Assembly (NCBI GenBank): GCA_009746045.1
Contig: RPFO01000016.1
Coordinates: forward strand, 1,202,104 to 1,266,103
Source: Mesostigma viride
Lineage: Eukaryota > Streptophyta > Mesostigmatophyceae > Mesostigmatales > Mesostigmataceae
Direction: 5' to 3'
Length of the DNA stretch: 64,000 nt
Below, one piece after another: positions 62,383 to 64,000 of this stretch; position 1 is the first letter of the stretch; every line of letters begins with the position of its first letter. A model generated the notes under the pieces. That model saw only the letters and a program-made list of their open reading frames with translations, made no database searches and was not told the DNA's origin. Both the position numbers and the translations under genes were made by a program.

Positions 62383-63261
62383 TTATTTTATCGACAAGAA
62401 AACATTGAAGTTCTTTCGAAACATTTTTTTCGGGTCGCGTTGGTCGAAGTCGATCCCGAAAAAGCTATGAGGGTCGTCCTTGACGGCGTGATCCCACAGC
62501 GCGAGAAACTCGTCTGGCGCCACGGCTCCTGCGCTCTCTTCCGCGATCTGACGCGCGGCCCTGTGGTCTTTTGTGCGAAAAAGAGCCAGAAAACTGATAT
62601 TGGCTCGCACTGCTCTAGGGACACCACCGCTGGTGTACGCTTGCGTAAGGAAAATCATACTCGTTAGGAAATGCCTGTGCTTGAAAGCAAAAGCCGCGAC
62701 AGCGTTCTTGGAAGAGCTTTGGTAGAGTGCGCTCCCTTGCATATCGTCAACGAGAATCAGCGAGCTCGGAGGACCGTGCTCGAATCTGGTCTCGGGTTTC
62801 GTCCAGTTCATGGCGTCTAGACGCAGATACATCGACAGCTCCATCAAATCTTCGTTTTTCTTTCCGTGGACGTATTCGCGCTGGAACGCTTCCCAAACCT
62901 TGAGATCGTCCTTGTACCGCTCGTACTCGTGGAGGTCAGATTTGATGTGATCCACCATTCCATCGAATGCCAGGTTGGAGTACACTTCCATCTCCATCAC
63001 TGGCTCGGGGAGCTCTCTGTACTTTGGCTCCGTGTGTGCGGATCCGCTGATAAGGTAGAGCTTGTCGAATGAGTTGTTAGTGAAGTAAGTCTTCGCCATG
63101 TTGACCGCCGCGGTTGTTTTTCCCGAACGCCTCGCCCCACAAAAGTTGGCAATGAAGTGCAAGCTCGGCATGTTTTGCGGGGCGGGACGCTGAGGGGCGT
63201 ATCGTTGCTTAATGTCCCTATTCTCCAGCGATTGAATTCGTCGCTCTTCGATGATGGCCAT
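62383..63261 (-). CDS. FtsK/HerA-type genome-packaging ATPase (A32-like)
   Basis: 292 codons, intact. Walker A: FIANFCGARRSGKTTAAVNM. Walker B: PPSSLILVDDMQGSALYQSS. Then a sensor-like HFLTSMIFLTQAYTSGGVPR and the Arg/Asn segment AVRANISFLALFRTKD. A C-terminal FFGIDFDQRDPKKMFRKNF matches the usual ending. Length and motif order fit the packaging ATPase of polinton-like viruses, virophages and nucleocytoplasmic viruses, which pumps DNA into capsids. It is the first gene of the visible block and, unlike the other viral genes, has no frame break. Confidence 0.88.
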   Translation of the reverse strand: MAIIEERRIQSLENRDIKQRYAPQRPAPQNMPSLHFIANFCGARRSGKTTAAVNMAKTYFTNNSFDKLYLISGSAHTEPKYRELPEPVMEMEVYSNLAFDGMVDHIKSDLHEYERYKDDLKVWEAFQREYVHGKKNEDLMELSMYLRLDAMNWTKPETRFEHGPPSSLILVDDMQGSALYQSSSKNAVAAFAFKHRHFLTSMIFLTQAYTSGGVPRAVRANISFLALFRTKDHRAARQIAEESAGAVAPDEFLALWDHAVKDDPHSFFGIDFDQRDPKKMFRKNFNVFLSIK

Positions 63262-64000
63262 TACAATTCTTAACCCTTAAACCGTGCTGACTGATATTTG
63301 CAGCGGACAGTACCAACTGACCGCTACAAATATCGGACAGTTGGTAGTGAGAATAACGCGAATGCCAGTAGGTATTTCCGTGATATTTTTAGCCAGGCGT
63401 CTTCAGCTAGATGTGTACTGCGTCCCGTACCTAAACATCACTATATTCTGACAAGTACACAGGGACTAATTATTGACCCAAGTACAAGGGGTACCCTTTT
63501 CAATGGGACGAAAACGTGAATGTAAAATATGGACGTCCGTGCAGATTTGCGGCCATGGCGGTGCAGAAAACTGACTGGCGCAGGAGCATTCATGCACGGA
63601 CTCGTTCCAAATTTTGTAGGCACACTTTATACGTCATAAAGATGCTATAGACCTAGTTGCGCAACCTCTAACGAGGCGCGCAATCATCTCGGGCTGGTTT
63701 TTATTGCGTCAACACGCGTTTACTACTACGGGGATGCCGATGAAGCTAGCACTTGGTATTTGCCGTTTTATCATCGAATATTTCGCAACGATTAACTTTA
63801 TTATGATGTATATCGCATAGTTCATCAGCGCTGTGGGCCAGAATAGCCTCGGGGCATCGTTTCTGTCATGAGCTTGCTACCTGTCAGCCAGCCTTTTTTG
63901 CTGTAGTTGGACCTGGCGCAGTTTGCAGTCCCTGCCGCTGCCGTGAAGGAGGTAAAGTGGTTTTATCACTCGGTAAGTAATCCCGGACTTATTATTAAGG
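63262..64000. other. Region beyond the viral block; possible start of another TTAA element
   Basis: TTAA at 63270-63273 is followed by CCCTTAAACCGTG, like a piggyBac-type end. An inverted repeat GATATTTG...CAAATATC is at 63294-63336. Between about 63480 and 63760 the order of words (ACAAGGGGT, CGTGAATG, GCGGCCATGGCGG, TATACGTCATAAAGATGCTA) resembles the bodies of 24464-26152 and 54720-56437. No second end is in the window. Confidence 0.4.

Noticed and set aside
1-64000. CRISPR arrays, bacterial operons or ribosomal RNA genes
   Set aside because: Tandem repeats present lack spacer structure; no bacterial gene organisation or rRNA sequence was found.

Overview
The window looks like nuclear DNA of a repeat-rich eukaryote. 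The likeliest source is a green-lineage alga. The evidence is GT-AG introns several kilobases long, a secreted protein with RRRRLLQ-type arginine/leucine motifs common in green algal extracellular proteins, chromodomain-type Ty3/gypsy and Ty1/copia retrotransposons, long TGG and GGGA tracts, and a virus-like gene block. The species cannot be named from the sequence alone.

Left third (1-15160, minus strand): one large secreted-protein gene that runs off the left edge. Exon phases fit without adjustment. Exon 1 is a signal peptide (15160-15062). A 31-nt micro-exon follows (13406-13376), then a 2.3-kb exon of RTX-like calcium-binding repeats (10412-8134). Next is a probable Cys-rich exon (6812-6648), then a DPHF/FDF (von Willebrand D- or root-cap-like) exon (3306-2417) and its continuation (836-666). 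The introns hold TGG and GGGA tracts, a 55-bp tandem repeat and a possible tRNA-derived cassette.

Middle (17063-48388): nested transposons. A young Ty3/gypsy chromovirus (17489-32318; 5-bp duplication TTGTC) sits inside an older retroelement integrase. It carries a viroplasmin/RNase H1-N-like domain before gag and an unidentified third ORF after pol. Its RNase H is split by a minus-strand copia-like element, which itself contains two TTAA-flanked DNA elements. Next come a 184-bp satellite and a segment with 466-bp direct repeats. A DNA-transposon-like gene pair (35585-47497) is split by a complete copia-like retrotransposon (36561-44731). That element has an unusual INT-PR-RT-RH order, a UGA-CUAG gag/pol boundary and LTR ends that are not TG...CA.

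Right third (48389-64000): an inverted-repeat element carrying a piece of Helitron-type helicase, a gag-only LTR element with identical-looking LTRs (51185-54342; duplication TATTA), and a second long TTAA-flanked element. The last sits inside a cluster of 56-bp inverted repeats. Immediately beyond that cluster is a minus-strand virus-like block: an archaeo-eukaryotic primase fused to a UL9-type origin-binding helicase, a tyrosine recombinase, a small AT-hook protein and an FtsK/HerA (A32-type) packaging ATPase. This is the gene set of a polinton-like virus or related integrated DNA virus, but no capsid gene is visible. The inverted-repeat cluster beside an origin-binding helicase is a candidate replication origin and is the most interesting signal here.

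Many genes carry single-base frame breaks, several of them in short runs of G, C or A. They may be decay or uncorrected read errors.
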